Shown here: one piece after another, positions 4,573 to 7,278 of the stretch
Layout: each line of letters begins with the position of its first letter
Position numbering within the stretch: position 1 is the stretch's first letter
Assembly (NCBI GenBank): GCA_002414705.1
Contig: DIAL01000171.1
Location: forward strand, 1-7,278
Length of the DNA stretch: 7,278 bases
Direction: 5' to 3'
Origin: Flavobacteriaceae bacterium UBA5079
Lineage (GTDB): Bacteria; Bacteroidota; Bacteroidia; Flavobacteriales; Flavobacteriaceae
Translations under genes and position numbers: made by a program
Notes under the pieces: model-generated
Told to the model about the DNA's origin: nothing
The model's input: the letters and a program-made list of their open reading frames with translations, nothing else
The model's database searches: none

Positions 4573-7278
4573 ATGAAAAAATTATTATCATTTATAGTAT
4601 TTGTTTTTAGTCTATCTATGACAAATTTACAAGCACAATGCAGATACGAATCAAAAGTAGAAGAATTCCAAAATAAAGCAAATTCTGTTGGTACAAAAAA
4701 GTCAAGTAATGGTTCTCAAGGCTATATGCAGTATGCAAACTATTATGGTAATTTATGCTACTGTGAACAAAACTTATCTAATTCGGATGTGGGAAGATTA
4801 GTGAATACATTAAATGCTTCTGTAAATATAATTAATTCACAATATTCTGGTTTAGCAGGGAGTTTACCTAAAATGACTATTGCTAAATGCAAAGGAATGG
4901 CTAAAAGTGTCAATTCCAAATCAAATAGCTCTTCAAATCAAATGAGCTCATCTGCACAAAAATTTATGAGTAGTTTAAACAACTATAATCAAGCAATATC
5001 ATTAAAAAAACAAGGAGAAGACATAGCAAAAGCCTTTGCTCAACAAGTTGAAAACTATAGTCAGCTTAATAAAGCTAAGACACCAGAAGCTTTATTAGAA
5101 GACTTTAATAATAATATGCAAGCCATAGCAGACTTACAAATTCAAAATAAAGCAGATAACCTCAATCAGATTGGAAACACTATTGAATCTTCATTAAACA
5201 ACTTGAATTCAGGAAACCATGAAGGAGCTTTGTTTAGTGCACTTTCATTAATTGACCAAGGAGAAGCACGAAGAGATGCGAAACGTAAGGCGGCACTTTA
5301 TAAAGCTCAATTACAAAGTGAAGCTAAAGAACAAATGGATGCCTTTTTTAAAAAAGCATTAGAATTGAATCAACAACAAATAACTTCTTATTATAATTTA
5401 GCAGCCTTTGCAATTAATAAAGATGATGAATCCAACTACCTTTCTTACGGGCAATATTTAGAGTGTCATGCTATTAACATGAAGGCCAACTACATTTACA
5501 ATAGTACATCATGGCTTTCTAATACCTGCAATAAACCCGTTGTGACGGAAACAATAAAAAATCCATACAAAACAAAACTAAATAATTATCAAAATGCTGC
5601 TGAAAGAAAAATTAATCTTTATCATAAATACAATAATGCTATTTTCAAAAAAGGCGCATTAAGAATGGCTGGAGCCATTGCCAACCAAAAACCAAGTGCA
5701 GCATCTTATTATCAACTTGGTCACTATGCAGGTGTAGAACAGCCATTAGTAGCATTTTTAGCCTTTAGCTCTTCAAAAGAGTTAAATACCTCTTTTTGGG
5801 ATGCTGCTAAAAACCAAGAATTTTTTGAGATAGAGAAAAGTTTAGAACTTTATGCTAAGAAAGCAATCGAAGAAAATGAAATTGAAATAGTGAAAGAATT
5901 TATTAGAAGTGGTATCTATACTAAGATTCTAATAAAAGGGCATTCGTTATTAGAATATACCTTACTTATGGATAAACCTGAAATAGCTCAAGTATTTCTA
6001 GATGAGACAACCAAGCTATTAAAACATAATGAAGAAGTTATTAAGGTTAAAGAATTTATGGCTTTGGCTACTATTTTTGACGCAAAAAAAACATTAGAAA
6101 GATATGTTAACTTTGATTTTGACCCATTTACAGTTTCCTGGAAAGGGAAAGATTTAATTCAGTTGTCAGCCGAAGAAAACTCTTTGAACGTATTTACATA
6201 TCTCATTGAAAAATCTGATAAAAAAGAGAACATAATTACGAAGTATCAAAATTCAGAAATCACTTTGGCATATCAAACAAAACAACTTTCTGACACCTCA
6301 GAAATCACAAAAAACTATAAAAAACTAAAATCCATAAAATTAAAAAATAATTTAATCCTGCATTTTTACTCTTTAGGAAATAGTAATTTGGTAAAATCAC
6401 TTAGTGAAATCAACCCGAAATCTATACCAAATATAATTATTGAAAACTATTTAAAAGAAAATGACATTACTTCTTTAGTAGATTTTATTGAGATATCCCC
6501 ATTATTTATTTCTAAAATTCCTTACAGTAAAAACTTAACCGATGCCATATATGATGAACAACAATGGAGAGAAGCTACAAAAGAAAACACTACAAATACT
6601 TATAAAAAATATTTAACTAATCCTAGAACTAAAAAATATAGGACAGAAATATTGCAAAAGCTAATTGATATTAAAAAAGTACCTGTACTTATTCGTGCTA
6701 GAAATAAAAAAGAAAAGTTTGGGTGTTTAGACAGAGAAGGAAATGTAGTAATTCCATTTGAATATGACCTCATGTTAGATTTTAAAAACGGACTTGCACC
6801 TGTACAAAAAGGTAATTTATTTGGTTACATTAATAAAAAAGGAGAAATGGAAATTCCACTAAAATACAAAGCTGCATTTCCATTTGAAAATAATTTAGCT
6901 TTAGTTGCAGATAACAACATAGAATACTCAATTAATAGAGAAGGCGAAAAGGTTGCAGATATGGGCGCTGTTAGTAATATTTATTATGGTACAGAACTCA
7001 TAGTTACAACAAAAGATGGAGAAGTTATATTATTAAATTTAAAAGGAGAAAAGATAGGAGGCAGTGAGTTTAAGTATTTCGCATACGATGTAACCCAATT
7101 AATTAAACCCTTCTCAAATGATGCCATCTTGGTGCAAAGTTCTGAAAACAATAACTACGGTGTAATTGACTATAGTGGTAAAATAATAATACCATCATTA
7201 TATGCCCAAATATTACCTAATTTTTCTGAAGGCTTATTTTTTGCACAAAAAAAAGTTAATGGAAAGTGGGGTATTGTA
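4573..7278 (+). CDS. Large exported WG-repeat protein with ankyrin-like middle (3' end outside window)
   Basis: The frame is open from ATG 4573 through the last base: 902 codons with no stop, so the C-terminus is missing. Residues 1-21 are a signal peptide (MKKLLSF, hydrophobic core, LQAQ). Cys23 follows it, but the preceding residues do not form a lipobox. Residues 23-110 hold four cysteines (23, 62, 64, 106), possibly a small disulfide-bonded domain. About 130-300 is Gln/Asn/Ala-rich and helical, TPR- or coiled-coil-like (KKALELN near 345-350 of the wider helical run is uncertain), with further cysteines at 298 and 319. About 425-645 shows ankyrin-like units, for example NEIEIVKEFIRSG (435-447), ENSLNVFTYLIEK (536-548) and NDITSLVDFIEIS (630-642). 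From about 713 to the edge are five or more WG repeats of 34-44 residues, with signatures such as FGCLDREGNVVIPFEYD, FGYINKKGEMEIPLKY and YGVIDYSGKIIIPSLY, the last beginning GKWGIV. WG repeats are beta-rich and thought to mediate binding; no enzyme domain is seen. Confidence 0.85.
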   Translation, partial: MKKLLSFIVFVFSLSMTNLQAQCRYESKVEEFQNKANSVGTKKSSNGSQGYMQYANYYGNLCYCEQNLSNSDVGRLVNTLNASVNIINSQYSGLAGSLPKMTIAKCKGMAKSVNSKSNSSSNQMSSSAQKFMSSLNNYNQAISLKKQGEDIAKAFAQQVENYSQLNKAKTPEALLEDFNNNMQAIADLQIQNKADNLNQIGNTIESSLNNLNSGNHEGALFSALSLIDQGEARRDAKRKAALYKAQLQSEAKEQMDAFFKKALELNQQQITSYYNLAAFAINKDDESNYLSYGQYLECHAINMKANYIYNSTSWLSNTCNKPVVTETIKNPYKTKLNNYQNAAERKINLYHKYNNAIFKKGALRMAGAIANQKPSAASYYQLGHYAGVEQPLVAFLAFSSSKELNTSFWDAAKNQEFFEIEKSLELYAKKAIEENEIEIVKEFIRSGIYTKILIKGHSLLEYTLLMDKPEIAQVFLDETTKLLKHNEEVIKVKEFMALATIFDAKKTLERYVNFDFDPFTVSWKGKDLIQLSAEENSLNVFTYLIEKSDKKENIITKYQNSEITLAYQTKQLSDTSEITKNYKKLKSIKLKNNLILHFYSLGNSNLVKSLSEINPKSIPNIIIENYLKENDITSLVDFIEISPLFISKIPYSKNLTDAIYDEQQWREATKENTTNTYKKYLTNPRTKKYRTEILQKLIDIKKVPVLIRARNKKEKFGCLDREGNVVIPFEYDLMLDFKNGLAPVQKGNLFGYINKKGEMEIPLKYKAAFPFENNLALVADNNIEYSINREGEKVADMGAVSNIYYGTELIVTTKDGEVILLNLKGEKIGGSEFKYFAYDVTQLIKPFSNDAILVQSSENNNYGVIDYSGKIIIPSLYAQILPNFSEGLFFAQKKVNGKWGIV

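Noticed and set aside
1..7278. CRISPR arrays, tRNA or rRNA genes, riboswitches
   Set aside because: No regularly spaced repeats, cloverleaf-type sequences or conserved RNA motifs were seen.

Overview
The window looks like chromosomal DNA from a Flavobacteriia-type Bacteroidetes. It is very AT-rich. Exported proteins have short Lys-rich signal peptides ending in the 'A-Q' cleavage style common in that class. Genes have little or no Shine-Dalgarno sequence, there is a perfect TAnnTTTG-type -7 box, and the only regulator is a 7TMR-DISM/LytTR membrane protein, an architecture common in that phylum. The genus cannot be told from this sequence. Every gene and gene relic I can support reads on the + strand.

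Layout. (1) Bases 1-244 are the decayed right end of an IS6/IS240-family insertion sequence: the C-terminal part of the transposase, with stops and a frameshift, then a terminal inverted repeat ending at 244. (2) 288-1946, only 43 bp beyond the IS end, encodes a one-component membrane transcription factor: signal peptide, 7TMR-DISMED2 sensor, seven-helix 7TMR-DISM, short coiled coil and LytTR DNA-binding domain. (3) 1947-2228 is intergenic and holds a perfect 10-bp direct repeat with a 21-bp period, the geometry expected of a LytTR operator. (4) 2229-2660 encodes a small exported protein of unknown family. (5) 2661-2979 shows nothing recognisable. (6) 2980-3316 is the relic of another small exported-protein gene, broken by several TAA codons and frameshifts. 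(7) 3348-3944 and 3981-4361 encode two more small exported orphan proteins, 36 bp apart and probably co-transcribed. (8) 4573-7278 is the 5' part (902 codons, running off the right edge) of a large exported protein with a Cys-containing helical N-terminal region, an ankyrin-like middle and WG repeats at the C-terminal end.

Working model (inference). The membrane LytTR protein senses something in the periplasm or at the cell surface. It may switch on the neighbouring genes for exported proteins through the direct repeat at 2118-2148. The regulator itself may now be transcribed from a promoter in the IS remnant. Three intact small exported genes, one dead one and a large WG/ankyrin-like exported protein in a row look like a fast-evolving accessory locus for envelope or extracellular functions. 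No enzyme, toxin or secretion-system motif is visible that would fix the biochemical role.
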